From Sphingobacteriaceae bacterium (GTDB lineage: Bacteria > Bacteroidota > Bacteroidia > Sphingobacteriales > Sphingobacteriaceae): a DNA stretch of 64,000 nucleotides. The notes under the pieces are model-generated. The model worked only from the letters and a program-made list of their open reading frames with translations, did no database searches and was not told where the DNA came from. This document shows positions 43,343 through 52,188 of this stretch, piece by piece. The stretch is taken from contig CAHJWG010000001.1 in the NCBI GenBank assembly GCA_903642215.1, forward strand, positions 806,001 through 870,000. Direction: 5' to 3'. Position 1 is the first letter of the stretch. Each line of letters begins with the position of its first letter. The position numbers and the translations under genes are program-made.

Positions 43343-45520
43343 ATGTTACTTAAATTCTTTAAAGCAACAACGTTGTATGTTGTCCTTTTTCAAATCATAA
43401 ATAGTTCGCAAGTTAAAGCTCAATTTGGTTCTGGCACACAATGGACGAAAGACGGAAATAATTACATGCAAGTGCAAAACGGTTCGATTGTGCAAACTAA
43501 TATTGCTGATCCTGCTAAACAAACTACTTTGGTAAATGCTGATTTACTCACCCCAAAAGGTAAAACTATTCCCATTCCGATCCGTAGTTTTGTTTTTTCG
43601 GAGGATAGAAAAAAGGTATTGATCTACACTAACTCCAAAAAAGTATGGCGTTATGATACGCGCGGAGATTACTGGGTGGCCGATTTGGCCGCAAAAACGC
43701 TTAGGCAAATTGGTAGTGCGTTACCTGTTTCTTCCCTGATGTTTGCCAAATTTTCTCCTGATGCTTCCAAAGTAGCTTATGTAAGTGAGCATAATATTTT
43801 TTTGGAGGATTTGGCTTCTGGTAAAGTTACCAAGTTAACAACTGACGGTACAAAGAAACTGATCAACGGCACTTTCGACTGGGTTTATGAAGAAGAACTG
43901 GATTGCAGGGATGGTTTCCGCTGGTCGCCGGATGGCAAATCAATCGCTTACTGGCAAATTGATGCTAATAAAACTAAAAATTATTTAATGCTGAACACCA
44001 CGGATTCCTTGTATCCTTTTACCGTGCCGGTAGAATACCCGGTGGTTGGCGAAGATCCAAGCCGATGCCGGATCGGCGTAATTTCGCTTGGCAATGGTAA
44101 AACTACGTGGATGAATGTTCCCGGAGATGCTGTTCAACATTATATTCCGCGGATGGAATGGGCTGCTAATTCTTCAGAATTAATCCTGCAGCAATTAAAC
44201 CGCCGGCAAAACGAAAGTAAAATCATGCTTTGCGATGCCAATTTTGGTACGGTAAAAACAGTATCTGCCGAAACAGATAAAGCGTGGATTGATGCAAAAC
44301 CCGAAGCTATCGGCTGGGATTGGGTAGAACAGGGTAAAAGTTTTATCTGGCTGAGCGAAAAAGACGGCTGGCGGCACATTTATAATATAAGCCGGAACGG
44401 AAAAGAAAAACTGCTGACCAAAGGTGATTTTGATGTAATCAGCATCGAACGAATCGACGAAAAAAACGGACTGATTTATTTTATGGCTTCGCCGGATAAC
44501 GCTACGCAAACCTATTTATATAAGGTTAATTTGAGCGGCAGCGGAAAAGCAGAACGTGTTACGCCAAAAGATTTTTCGGGAACGCACAATTATGATATTT
44601 CGCCGAATGGAAAAATCGCCTTGCATTATTTTTCAAACAGCACTACGGCTCCGGCTTTTAACGTAGTTTCTTTGCCGGATCATAAAGTGATTTTTGCCGG
44701 TGAAACTTCCTCACGGCCTCCAAATAATAATGCAAAGCCAGAATTTTTTAGGGTAAAAACAGTAGATGGCGTAACGATGGACGGCTGGATGATTAAGCCT
44801 GCAAATTTTGATTCGACCAAAAAATATCCGATTGTGTTTTATGTTTACGGAGAGCCTGCCAGTCAAACCGTTAAAGATAGTTACGGCACAGGTTTTAACC
44901 GTTTGTATATCGGCAGTATGGCCAACGACGGTTACATTTATGCTTCTGTGGAAAACCGTGGTTCGCCGGCACCAAAAGGCCGAGAATGGCGCAAAGCAAT
45001 TTATCATCAAATCGGGTTGATCAACATCCGCGACCAGGCAATGGCGGCAAAAGAAATTTTGAAACGATCTTATGTTGATACCAGTCGCGTAGCCGTTTGG
45101 GGCTGGAGCGGCGGCGGATCGTCAACTTTAAACCTGATGTTTCAGTATCCGGATATTTATAAAACCGGGATTTCTATTGCTGCGGTAGATAACCAGTTGA
45201 ATTACGATAACATTTACCAGGAGCGTTATATGGGATTATTGCCTGAAGATAAGCACTTTTTTGTGGAAGGTTCTCCGCTTAATTTCGCCAAAAATCTGCG
45301 TGGTAATTTGTTAATTGTGCATGGAACCGGTGATGATAATGTGCATTACAATAATGCCGAACAGATGATTAACGAGCTGATTAAAAACAACAAAGTTTTC
45401 CAGTTGATGAGTTATCCGAACAGAACGCACGCTATTTCTGAAGGTGCTGGAACGAGCCGGCATTTAGCAAGCACTTATACACAGTTTTTGAAGGAACATT
45501 GTCCGCCGGGAGCGAGATAG
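43343..45520 (+). CDS. Dipeptidyl peptidase IV-like S9 serine peptidase
   Basis: 725 aa. Signal peptide MLLKFFKATTLYVVLFQIINSSQVKAQ. Residues ~30-460 are the DPP-IV beta-propeller (TKLTTDGTKKLINGTFDWVYEEEL with the Glu-Glu pair that binds the substrate N-terminus). The alpha/beta-hydrolase domain has the nucleophile in VWGWSGGGSSTLNLM, Asp in HGTGDDNVHYNN and His in NRTHAIS. It releases X-Pro dipeptides in the periplasm. The nucleophile elbow reads GWSGGG instead of the more usual GWSYGG. Contains two dispersed motifs in-frame as (T/R)VKTV (44253-44264, 44754-44764). Confidence 0.93.
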   Translation: MLLKFFKATTLYVVLFQIINSSQVKAQFGSGTQWTKDGNNYMQVQNGSIVQTNIADPAKQTTLVNADLLTPKGKTIPIPIRSFVFSEDRKKVLIYTNSKKVWRYDTRGDYWVADLAAKTLRQIGSALPVSSLMFAKFSPDASKVAYVSEHNIFLEDLASGKVTKLTTDGTKKLINGTFDWVYEEELDCRDGFRWSPDGKSIAYWQIDANKTKNYLMLNTTDSLYPFTVPVEYPVVGEDPSRCRIGVISLGNGKTTWMNVPGDAVQHYIPRMEWAANSSELILQQLNRRQNESKIMLCDANFGTVKTVSAETDKAWIDAKPEAIGWDWVEQGKSFIWLSEKDGWRHIYNISRNGKEKLLTKGDFDVISIERIDEKNGLIYFMASPDNATQTYLYKVNLSGSGKAERVTPKDFSGTHNYDISPNGKIALHYFSNSTTAPAFNVVSLPDHKVIFAGETSSRPPNNNAKPEFFRVKTVDGVTMDGWMIKPANFDSTKKYPIVFYVYGEPASQTVKDSYGTGFNRLYIGSMANDGYIYASVENRGSPAPKGREWRKAIYHQIGLINIRDQAMAAKEILKRSYVDTSRVAVWGWSGGGSSTLNLMFQYPDIYKTGISIAAVDNQLNYDNIYQERYMGLLPEDKHFFVEGSPLNFAKNLRGNLLIVHGTGDDNVHYNNAEQMINELIKNNKVFQLMSYPNRTHAISEGAGTSRHLASTYTQFLKEHCPPGAR

Positions 45521-45542
45521 CTTTTAGCCAAAATATTCCTTT

Positions 45543-45625
45543 TTGTCCTTTCGACCGAAGGGAGAAATCTTGTTATTACCTGCTATAATTGAAAGAAGAT
45601 TTCTCCCTTCGGTCGAAATGACAAA
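45543..45625. repeat. Dispersed palindromic element (TTTCGACCGAAGGGAGAAATC family)
   Basis: TTTCGACCGAAGGGAGAAAT (left) and ATTTCTCCCTTCGGTCGAAA (right) form a near-perfect 20-bp inverted repeat. Convergent gap between the DPP-IV-like gene and mutY. Same family as 22440-22524. Confidence 0.9.
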
Positions 45626-45660
45626 AAGTCGAAATGCTAAAAATTGTACAATAGAATTTT

Positions 45661-45714
45661 ATGCCTATAAAAGCAGCATCGTACTTAATTTGTGGATGCT
45701 TCTTTTATCAGCAT
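45661..45714. repeat. Inverted pair of the dispersed 12-mer
   Basis: ATGCCTATAAAAGCAGCATC (45661-45680) faces GATGCTTCTTTTATCAGCAT (45695-45714): 17 of 20 positions pair, loop of 14. It lies just beyond the mutY stop codon and could serve as its terminator. Confidence 0.88.
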
Positions 45715-45723
45715 AAAATTTAC

Positions 45724-46803
45724 TTAAATAAAAAGCTGAGCCTGTATACCATGCAAATGATGAAAATCCTTTAAAAACTGATCAATGATTTTCGGCATGG
45801 CCAGTTTTTCCAAAGAATTAAAAGAAGTGTAAAACCAGGAGTGTTGCAGGTTGATTTGCGCTTGATCAACTTGTAAATGGATAAAATGTGCAAAAATCCG
45901 TTGATGCGTTAGCACGTGTTTGCGGATAGGTGAGGTAGAAATAACAATGGTTTGATCGCCAAAAAAGCTTTTGAATTCCGGGAGAGAAGATAAATTTTCT
46001 ATGGGCGTATAATTTGGCGTTTCGATCAGCGGTAAATCGTATAGGTTGGCCCAAATATCATCAATGCTTCTTTTATTAAGTAAAATTTGATCTTGGTGCG
46101 TGATCAGGAAATAATTAAAATAACGCTCCCGGATTTTCAGATTTTTCAGTTTTACGGGCAATAAATTGATTCGGCTGGTTTGGTAAGCATTACAAGCTTC
46201 GCGAACCGGGCAAATGCCGCAATCCGGATTTTTAGGTTTACACAGCATCGCACCAAATTCCATCATCGCCTGGTTGTGCTGTCCGGGTTGATTTCGATCT
46301 AAAACTTCATCGGCTAATTGCTGAAAAAGTTTTTTTCCCGCCGGAGAATTGATCGGTTCGTCCATACCAAACCATCTGGCTAAAACACGGTAAACGTTGC
46401 CATCAACCACGGCTTTGGCTTCATCGGCAGCAAAAGAAGAAATTGCGGCAGCCGTATATTCGCCAATTCCTTTTAGTTTGATCAATTCGGCATAAGTTGT
46501 TGGGAAGATTCCCTGCTTATCTTCCAAAATTTGCCGTGCAGTAAAGAGCATATTCCGGCCGCGCGAATAGTAGCCCAAACCTTGCCAAAGCTTTAAAACT
46601 TCGTCTTCAGAGGCTTGTGCAAAAGCAGTAACATCAGGATATTTTTCTAAAAAACGGTAAAAATACGGCATGCCTTGTTCTACCCGTGTTTGCTGTAAAA
46701 TTATTTCTGAAAGCCATATTATATAAGCGTTAGTTGTGTTGCGCCAGGGGAGGTTTCGTTTGTGTTGCAGATACCAGTTTTGTATTTCATCACTCCAATT
46801 CAT
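45724..46803 (-). CDS. mutY: A/G-specific adenine glycosylase
   Basis: 359 aa from ATG 46803 (MNWSDEIQNWYLQHKRNLPWR); the longer frame to 46836 runs through the promoter. HhH-GPD motif LKGIGEYTAAAISSFA with the catalytic Asp in AVVDGNVYRVLAR, and the [4Fe-4S] cluster cysteines C-x6-C-x2-C-x5-C in CKPKNPDCGICPVREAC. The C-terminal NUDIX-like domain recognises 8-oxoG. It removes adenine mispaired with 8-oxoguanine. A full -33/-7 promoter lies immediately upstream with only 4 nt between -7 box and ATG. Contains one dispersed motif (46064-46075). Confidence 0.96.
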   Translation of the reverse strand: MNWSDEIQNWYLQHKRNLPWRNTTNAYIIWLSEIILQQTRVEQGMPYFYRFLEKYPDVTAFAQASEDEVLKLWQGLGYYSRGRNMLFTARQILEDKQGIFPTTYAELIKLKGIGEYTAAAISSFAADEAKAVVDGNVYRVLARWFGMDEPINSPAGKKLFQQLADEVLDRNQPGQHNQAMMEFGAMLCKPKNPDCGICPVREACNAYQTSRINLLPVKLKNLKIRERYFNYFLITHQDQILLNKRSIDDIWANLYDLPLIETPNYTPIENLSSLPEFKSFFGDQTIVISTSPIRKHVLTHQRIFAHFIHLQVDQAQINLQHSWFYTSFNSLEKLAMPKIIDQFLKDFHHLHGIQAQLFI

Positions 46804-46807
46804 GCGG

Positions 46808-46837
46808 CAAAAATACGCACCTAAAACCTTAACCAAA
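46808..46837 (-). promoter_or_regulatory. Promoter of mutY, giving a leaderless transcript
   Basis: Minus strand: TTTG (46834-46837), 18-bp spacer, TATTTTTG (46808-46815), then CCGC and ATG at 46803. This is the clearest case in the window of a full promoter with no room for a 5' leader. Confidence 0.7.
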
Positions 46838-46902
46838 TCATTGTTAGGCAGATGTGTAAATAAAAAAAATCTTTTTTTCTTCGCTGTTTCGTTTTAAAGC
46901 AA

Positions 46903-46910
46903 TACTTTTG
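46903..46910 (+). promoter_or_regulatory. -7 box of the HU gene
   Basis: TACTTTTG, 50 bp upstream of the HU ATG at 46961. No clear -33 TTTG. Confidence 0.45.
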
Positions 46911-46960
46911 CAACCCCAAAACACAGTTAAGTATTACTATTAAATAAGAATAAACAGCAG

Positions 46961-47260
46961 ATGACTAAAGCAGAGATCATATCTGAAATTTCTACAAAAA
47001 CCGGGATAGAAAAAGTAGATGTACAGGAAACAGTAGAAGCCTTTTTTAAGGTGGTAAAAGGAGCAATGGTAGGCGGTGATAATGTTTATGTACGCGGCTT
47101 TGGTAGTTTTGTTGTTAAAAAAAGGGCAGAAAAAACAGCACGTAATATTTCTAAAAATACAGCCATTATTATCCCGGAACATTTTATACCGAGCTTTAAA
47201 CCTGCAAAAACTTTTGTAGAAAAAGTTCGTACCGGTAACAAAGTAAAATCAAGTAAATAG
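46961..47260 (+). CDS. HU-family nucleoid protein
   Basis: 99 aa. MTKAEIISEISTKTGIEKVDVQETVEAFF, VYVRGFGSFVVKKRAEKTARNI and the arm/tail VPEHF-type IIPEHFIPSFKPAKTFVEKVR are typical of HU/IHF. Here the arm has N..K.T.IIIPEH rather than RNP at the usual place, as in Bacteroidota HU. DNA-bending architectural protein. Followed 9 bp later by a TPR gene, probably one transcript. Confidence 0.95.
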   Translation: MTKAEIISEISTKTGIEKVDVQETVEAFFKVVKGAMVGGDNVYVRGFGSFVVKKRAEKTARNISKNTAIIIPEHFIPSFKPAKTFVEKVRTGNKVKSSK

Positions 47261-47269
47261 ATTTTTGTG

Positions 47270-48127
47270 ATGAAAAAGAAGCAAATAGGTGTTGTTGTAG
47301 TAGTTGTTGCAATGATGTCCTATTTAATTTCATTGCCTGTAAAAGGGTTAATCAGGCCTAAAGAAGCCCGTACCAAACCGGGTGCAAACGCTGCGATGGA
47401 AGCCCGGCAGCCAGAAATTCAAATTGATGAAGATTATGTAGCATCTGCTGCCAAAAAGTTATTAACTGCACAAATGGCTGCAGAGATTTCTGATAAGGAA
47501 GCACAACTAAAAAATGCTTCTTCAAATGCTGATAAACTTACTATCGAAAAAGATCTTGCCAATACCTGGGATGATGTAAATGTACCGGCCCCCGCTGCGT
47601 TTTACTATCTTTCGATGGCCAGAAAAGACAATAACTTGGAAAACTGGTTAAAAGCAGGCAATCATTTTAATGATGCCTATAAAGTTACGCAGGATACGGT
47701 AGCTCAGCCTGCATTCATTATCAACGCGGTAGAGTCTTTTAAAAAGGCGATGCAATTAGCATCAAATAACCTTGATGCACAAACCGGTTTAGGTATTGCG
47801 TATGTAAACGGTGGCGCGCCAAGCCCGATGGCTGGTATATCCTTATTATTAGGTGTTGTTGCAAAAGAACCAAAAAATCTGAAAGCGAATCTAAACTTAG
47901 GTTTATTCTCCATGAAATCCGGTCAGTTTGAAAAAGCGGTTGAAAGGTTTAAAAACGTGGTTGAGCAAAAGCCGGAGTTAGAGCCATATTTCTACTTAGC
48001 AGAAAGTTATAAGCAGTTAGGTATGAAGCCGGAAGCGATTCTGGCTTATCAAAAATGTAAAGATATGGCCGGCGATCCTGCTTTTAACCAGAAAATGGAC
48101 GAGTACATTAAAGAGTTGAAAAATTAA
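47270..48127 (+). CDS. TPR-repeat protein with N-terminal membrane anchor
   Basis: 285 aa from ATG 47270; the GTG at 47267 is one codon earlier and equally possible. N-terminal Lys cluster and hydrophobic segment (IGVVVVVVAMMSYLISLPV), then a helical region with TPR-like units (AGNHFNDAYKVTQDT, DAQTGLGIAYVNGGAP, NLKANLNLGLFSMKSGQFEKAVERF, LEPYFYLAESYKQLGMKPEAILAYQKC). Likely anchored in the inner membrane with the repeats outside. Lies between HU and the 29-aa basic gene and rng. Role unknown; a scaffold is likely. Confidence 0.85.
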   Translation: MKKKQIGVVVVVVAMMSYLISLPVKGLIRPKEARTKPGANAAMEARQPEIQIDEDYVASAAKKLLTAQMAAEISDKEAQLKNASSNADKLTIEKDLANTWDDVNVPAPAAFYYLSMARKDNNLENWLKAGNHFNDAYKVTQDTVAQPAFIINAVESFKKAMQLASNNLDAQTGLGIAYVNGGAPSPMAGISLLLGVVAKEPKNLKANLNLGLFSMKSGQFEKAVERFKNVVEQKPELEPYFYLAESYKQLGMKPEAILAYQKCKDMAGDPAFNQKMDEYIKELKN

Positions 48128-48148
48128 ATAATTAAATAAAAAGAAGTT

Positions 48149-48238
48149 ATGCCAAGCGGTAAAAAAAGAAAACGCCATAAAATGGCCACCCACAAACGTA
48201 AAAAGCGATTGAGAAAAAACAGACATAAAAAGAAGTAA
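48149..48238 (+). CDS. 29-aa highly basic protein (mS38/bS22-like)
   Basis: ATG at 48149, 29 codons, TAA at 48236-48238. The product starts MPSGKKRKRHKMATHKR and continues with KKRLRKNRHKKK; 21 of 29 residues are Lys, Arg or His. The spacing K-R-x-x-M-x-x-H-K-x-K-K-x-L-R-K-x-R resembles the AURKAIP1/COX24 (mS38/bS22) C-terminal motif of small ribosomal-subunit proteins, so a ribosome-associated role is plausible (inference). Followed by a terminator, 21 bp after the TPR gene stop. Confidence 0.7.
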   Translation: MPSGKKRKRHKMATHKRKKRLRKNRHKKK

Positions 48239-48258
48239 AAATACTCTTTTAAGAATTC

Positions 48259-48286
48259 AGGCTCTTTGTTTCCAAAGTGCCTTTTC
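48259..48286 (+). terminator. Terminator after the HU-TPR-basic-peptide set
   Basis: AGGCTCTTTG (48259-48268), loop TTTC, CAAAGTGCCT (48273-48282): 10-bp stem with one T-T mismatch, then TTTCTTATTTTT. Confidence 0.8.
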
Positions 48287-48352
48287 TTATTTTTCTGATA
48301 ATTTACCTGATATTTAATATAACGGTTTTTTCCGTTAATAAGGCGTAAGTAG

Positions 48353-49903
48353 TTGATAAAAGAATTAGTTATCGATGCTTCCCCGGCTGGTGCAACTATT
48401 GCTTTGCTGCAAAATAAGCAGCTTGTAGAGCTTCATAAAGATCAGATCAGCAACAACTATACAGTTGGTGATATTTACCTCGGGCGGATCAAAAAAATCA
48501 TGCCTAGCCTAAATGCCGCTTTTGTTGATGTGGGCTATGAAAAAGATGCCTTCCTGCATTACCTTGATCTGGGTTCGCAGGTACAGTCTTTACTAAAACT
48601 GGCTAAATCAGTTCGTGGCGGAAGTTATAAATCAAAACTGCTGGATCATTTTGACTTGGAGAAAGATATTACCAAATCCGGTAAAATCTCTGATATTTTA
48701 AGCAAAAACCAGCTGATACCGGTTCAGATCGCTAAAGAACCGATATCCACAAAAGGGCCGAGGCTCAGTTCAGATCTGTCAATTGCAGGCCGTTATGTCG
48801 TGCTTGTGCCTTTTTCTGATGCTGTTTCTATCTCTAAAAAAATTAAAAGCAATACCGAGCGTACCCGGCTGCGAAAAATTATAGAAAGCATCAAGCCTAA
48901 AAATTTTGGTGTAATTATCCGTACAGTATCCGAAGATAAGGGCGTGGAGGAAATGCAGAAAGACCTATTGGATTTAATAGCCAAATGGGAAGCTTTTATG
49001 GCGCGGCTGCCTGCAACAGAACCGGCAAAAAAGATTTTAGGCGAAATAGACCGTACTTCAACACTTTTGCGTGATTTACTGAATAATGATTTCCAGAATA
49101 TTATTGTAAATGATCAGTCCATTTATGAAGAAGTCAGATCCTATGTGCAGGAAATTTCTCCTGATTTGGAAAAAATTGTAAAACTTCATACAAACGGTAC
49201 ACCTGTTTTTGAACATTATGGTATCGATAAACAAATCAAATCTGCATTTGGTAAAACCGTTAATCTTCCCGGCGGCGCTTATTTAGTAATCGAACATACC
49301 GAAGCACTGCATGTAATTGATGTAAACAGCGGTAACCGTACAGCAAATAAGGAAAATCAGGAGGAAAATGCGTTCCAGGTGAACAAGGAAGCTGCAAAAG
49401 AAATTGCCCGGCAATTGCGTTTGCGGGATATGGGCGGCATTGTGGTTATCGATTTTATTGATATGCACAATCCAACAAACCGTAAAGATCTTTTTGAATT
49501 TATGCGCGATGAAATGCGCCTCGACCGCGCAAAGCATACCGTTTTGCCGCCAAGTAAATTTGGGTTGGTGCAGTTAACGCGCCAGCGTGTTCGCCCGGAA
49601 ATGAACATTGTTACTTCCGAAATTTGTCCAACATGCCATGGAACCGGCACTGTCCGCCCGAGTGTTTTATTGCTGGATGATATCGAAAATAACCTCAATT
49701 ATGTTTTGCAGGAACAGAACGAAAAAGGAATTACGCTTTGTGTACATCCTTTTATTGAAGCGTATATCAAAAGAGGCATTTATAACCGCCAGATGAAATG
49801 GTATTTCCGTTACCATCAGTGGATTAAGGTTAAAAGTATGCCAAATTACACGATGAACGAGTTCCATTTTTTATCTTCCAAAGAAGAAGAAATTAAGCTT
49901 TAA
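48353..49903 (+). CDS. rng: Ribonuclease G
   Basis: 516 aa, Rne/Rng family. N-terminal S1-like domain (GDIYLGRIKKIMPSLNAAFVDVGYEKDAFLH), the RNase E/G core with VIDVNSGNRT (catalytic Asp), IVVIDFIDM (second Asp) and the Zn-link CPTCHGTG. It makes 5'-end-dependent cuts in mRNA and 16S rRNA precursor. Start is TTG at 48353 (MIKELVIDA); no ATG is available. A small AACGG-T6-CCGTT hairpin (48321-48336) lies in the leader. Downstream is a 20-bp hairpin. Confidence 0.95.
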   Translation: MIKELVIDASPAGATIALLQNKQLVELHKDQISNNYTVGDIYLGRIKKIMPSLNAAFVDVGYEKDAFLHYLDLGSQVQSLLKLAKSVRGGSYKSKLLDHFDLEKDITKSGKISDILSKNQLIPVQIAKEPISTKGPRLSSDLSIAGRYVVLVPFSDAVSISKKIKSNTERTRLRKIIESIKPKNFGVIIRTVSEDKGVEEMQKDLLDLIAKWEAFMARLPATEPAKKILGEIDRTSTLLRDLLNNDFQNIIVNDQSIYEEVRSYVQEISPDLEKIVKLHTNGTPVFEHYGIDKQIKSAFGKTVNLPGGAYLVIEHTEALHVIDVNSGNRTANKENQEENAFQVNKEAAKEIARQLRLRDMGGIVVIDFIDMHNPTNRKDLFEFMRDEMRLDRAKHTVLPPSKFGLVQLTRQRVRPEMNIVTSEICPTCHGTGTVRPSVLLLDDIENNLNYVLQEQNEKGITLCVHPFIEAYIKRGIYNRQMKWYFRYHQWIKVKSMPNYTMNEFHFLSSKEEEIKL

Positions 49904-49922
49904 GCTATTGTTATTTTATTTT

Positions 49923-49970
49923 AGGCTTATCATTTTATACTGTGTTTGTGCAGTGTAAAATGGTAAGCCT
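49923..49970 (+). terminator. Long hairpin after rng
   Basis: AGGCTTATCATTTTATACTG (49923-49942) pairs along its whole length with CAGTGTAAAATGGTAAGCCT (49951-49970) allowing two G-T pairs, loop 8. There is no strong T tract on the plus side, so it may be an RNA-stability hairpin rather than a terminator. A dispersed motif lies 11 bp on (49981-49992). Confidence 0.75.
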
Positions 49971-50087
49971 GAAATTTTATATACTGTTTTTATCGATGTT
50001 TTTTGGTTAAGAAACCGTAAATTGTAAGCTAAATCAGCAGGAATCTAATCCTAAAATCAATATAATAATCCTTTAATCAATATATAA

Positions 50088-51497
50088 TTGGCTAAAAGCA
50101 AAACCACTTATTTTTGCCAGAGCTGCGGCTTTGAAGCACCAAAATGGCTGGGTAAATGTCCGCAATGCGGGCAATGGAATACTTTTGTGGAAGAAGTAAT
50201 CGAAAAAACAAACACTGCGGTGCCAGAATGGAAACCGGCCACAAGCAGTTCTCAAAGGGCAAACAAACCGGTTCCGGTTTCGGAAATTGTTTTTTCCGAA
50301 GAAGACCGTTTAATTACGCCGGACAAAGAACTGAACCGAGTTTTAGGTGGCGGAATTGTTGGCGGTTCCTTAATTTTAATTGGCGGCGAACCCGGAATCG
50401 GTAAATCAACCCTGATGCTGCAATTAGCTTTAATTATACCGGGCATTAAAGTGCTTTATGTTTCGGGCGAGGAGAGCGACCGGCAAATTAAAATGCGTTC
50501 CGAACGGATCAGTGCTTCTTTTACCACTAAAATTAATAACCCATATGTTTTGGTAGAAACTTCAACCCAAAATATATTTAAGCAAATTGAAGTGATAGAA
50601 CCGGATTTGGTGATTATCGATTCGATCCAAACCTTGCATTCAGCGCATATTGAATCTACGCCCGGAAGTGTTTCCCAAGTTCGCGAATGCACTGCCGAAC
50701 TGATGCGTTTTGCCAAAGAAACCGCTACGCCGGTTTTCCTGATCGGCCATATCACCAAAGACGGTGCTATCGCCGGTCCGAAAATTTTAGAGCATATGGT
50801 AGATACCGTTTTGCAGTTTGAAGGCGACCGCCACCACGTTTACCGGATTTTGCGTACGATCAAAAATCGTTTTGGATCTTCCTCAGAATTAGGAATTTAT
50901 GAGATGCTGGGTGAAGGTTTGCGAGAAGTTTCTAATCCGTCAGAAATCCTATTATCACAACGGGACGAAGCTTTGAGCGGCATCACCATTTCGGCAACGT
51001 TGGAAGGTTTACGCCCGATGCTGATTGAAACGCAAGCTCTGGTAAGTGCTTCGCCGTACGGCACGCCGCAACGTTCGGCAACCGGTTTTGATAATAAACG
51101 AATGAATATGCTGCTGGCCGTGCTGGAAAAACGTTGCGGTTTCAGGCTGAGTGCAAAAGATGTTTTTTTAAATATTACGGGTGGAATAAGGGTAGAAGAT
51201 CCGGCAATTGATCTGGGTTTGGCGGCAGCAATAATTTCTTCGCATGAAGATATTCCGGTTTCTTTTAAAACCTGTTTTGCCGGAGAATTAGGTTTATCGG
51301 GAGAAGTTCGTGCTGTAAACCGTATTGAACAGCGCATCACCGAAGCAGAGAAATTAGGTTTTGAGCAAATTATCATTTCCAGATACAACCTTCCCGCAGC
51401 CGGAAAAAATAAAAAGCAGCTGGATTTTTCAAGATACAGTATCGAAATAAAAGCGGTAAGCCGGATTGAAGAAGTTTTTCAATTGCTTTTTGGCTAA
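50088..51497 (+). CDS. radA: DNA repair protein RadA
   Basis: 469 aa. N-terminal zinc finger CQSCGFEAPKWLGKCPQCGQW, RecA-like ATPase with Walker A GGEPGIGKST, the RadA KNRFGSSSELG motif, and a C-terminal Lon-protease-like domain. It drives branch migration in recombination, including during natural transformation in some bacteria. Start must be TTG (50088). The near-copy of the dispersed motif at 50513-50523 is in frame as SASFTT. Confidence 0.97.
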   Translation: MAKSKTTYFCQSCGFEAPKWLGKCPQCGQWNTFVEEVIEKTNTAVPEWKPATSSSQRANKPVPVSEIVFSEEDRLITPDKELNRVLGGGIVGGSLILIGGEPGIGKSTLMLQLALIIPGIKVLYVSGEESDRQIKMRSERISASFTTKINNPYVLVETSTQNIFKQIEVIEPDLVIIDSIQTLHSAHIESTPGSVSQVRECTAELMRFAKETATPVFLIGHITKDGAIAGPKILEHMVDTVLQFEGDRHHVYRILRTIKNRFGSSSELGIYEMLGEGLREVSNPSEILLSQRDEALSGITISATLEGLRPMLIETQALVSASPYGTPQRSATGFDNKRMNMLLAVLEKRCGFRLSAKDVFLNITGGIRVEDPAIDLGLAAAIISSHEDIPVSFKTCFAGELGLSGEVRAVNRIEQRITEAEKLGFEQIIISRYNLPAAGKNKKQLDFSRYSIEIKAVSRIEEVFQLLFG

Positions 51498-51536
51498 AGA
51501 ATATCGTAATTTATAGGTGATAAAAACAGTATGTTT

Positions 51537-52142
51537 ATGGAAACGCAGGAAATCATGCAGTTATCAGATCTCGATCTTTCAAAAACCTACACTTATGCGG
51601 ATTATTTGCAGTGGAAATTTGAGGAACGGATCGAACTGATTAAAGGTAAAATCTTTAAGATGAGTCCGGCACCAAGTACCTCACATCAGCGTATCTCCAG
51701 AAAAATACTGGTTGCATTAGATGTTTTTTTAAATGGGCATGCTTGTGAAGTATTTGATGCACCGTTTGATGTGCGGTTAACGAAGAAAACTAAAAATAAC
51801 GAAAATGTGCAAACTGTTGTGCAGCCTGATATTTGTGTAATTTGTGACCGCTTTAAAATTGATGAAAAAGGTTGTTTAGGTGCACCGGATATTATAGTTG
51901 AAATTCTTTCTCCCGGAAATAATAAAAAAGAACTGCAAAATAAGTATGAAGTTTATGAAGAAAACGGAGTGCGGGAATATTGGATCATTTCCCCTCAAGA
52001 TAAAACTTTTTTTAAATATACTTTAAGTGATGAAGGAGTTTACATTTCTTCAAAACTGTTAACCGTTGGGGATGAAGTTATTACACCTGTTCTGCCTGGG
52101 TTTGTTTTGAATTTGGAGCAGGTTTTTAAAGATAACTTGTAA
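51537..52142 (+). CDS. Uma2-family (DUF820) PD-(D/E)xK protein, copy 1
   Basis: 201 aa from ATG 51537 (METQEIMQ); an ATG at 51531 lies inside the dispersed motif 51521-51532 and would add two residues. Restriction-endonuclease-like fold: YADYLQWKFEERIELIKG, AP(F)DVRLTK, VVQPDICVICD (PD), GAPDIIVEILSPGN (E) and ELQNKYEVYEENGVREYWII (K). Uma2 proteins are widespread putative nucleases of unknown role, common in cyanobacteria and Bacteroidota. First of three tandem copies. Its central block (STSHQRISRKILVALDVFLN) differs from both others. Confidence 0.88.
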   Translation: METQEIMQLSDLDLSKTYTYADYLQWKFEERIELIKGKIFKMSPAPSTSHQRISRKILVALDVFLNGHACEVFDAPFDVRLTKKTKNNENVQTVVQPDICVICDRFKIDEKGCLGAPDIIVEILSPGNNKKELQNKYEVYEENGVREYWIISPQDKTFFKYTLSDEGVYISSKLLTVGDEVITPVLPGFVLNLEQVFKDNL

Positions 52143-52188
52143 CGTTCCGCAATGGAGAATTATTGAAAGCAGTTAAATTTATAGCTAA

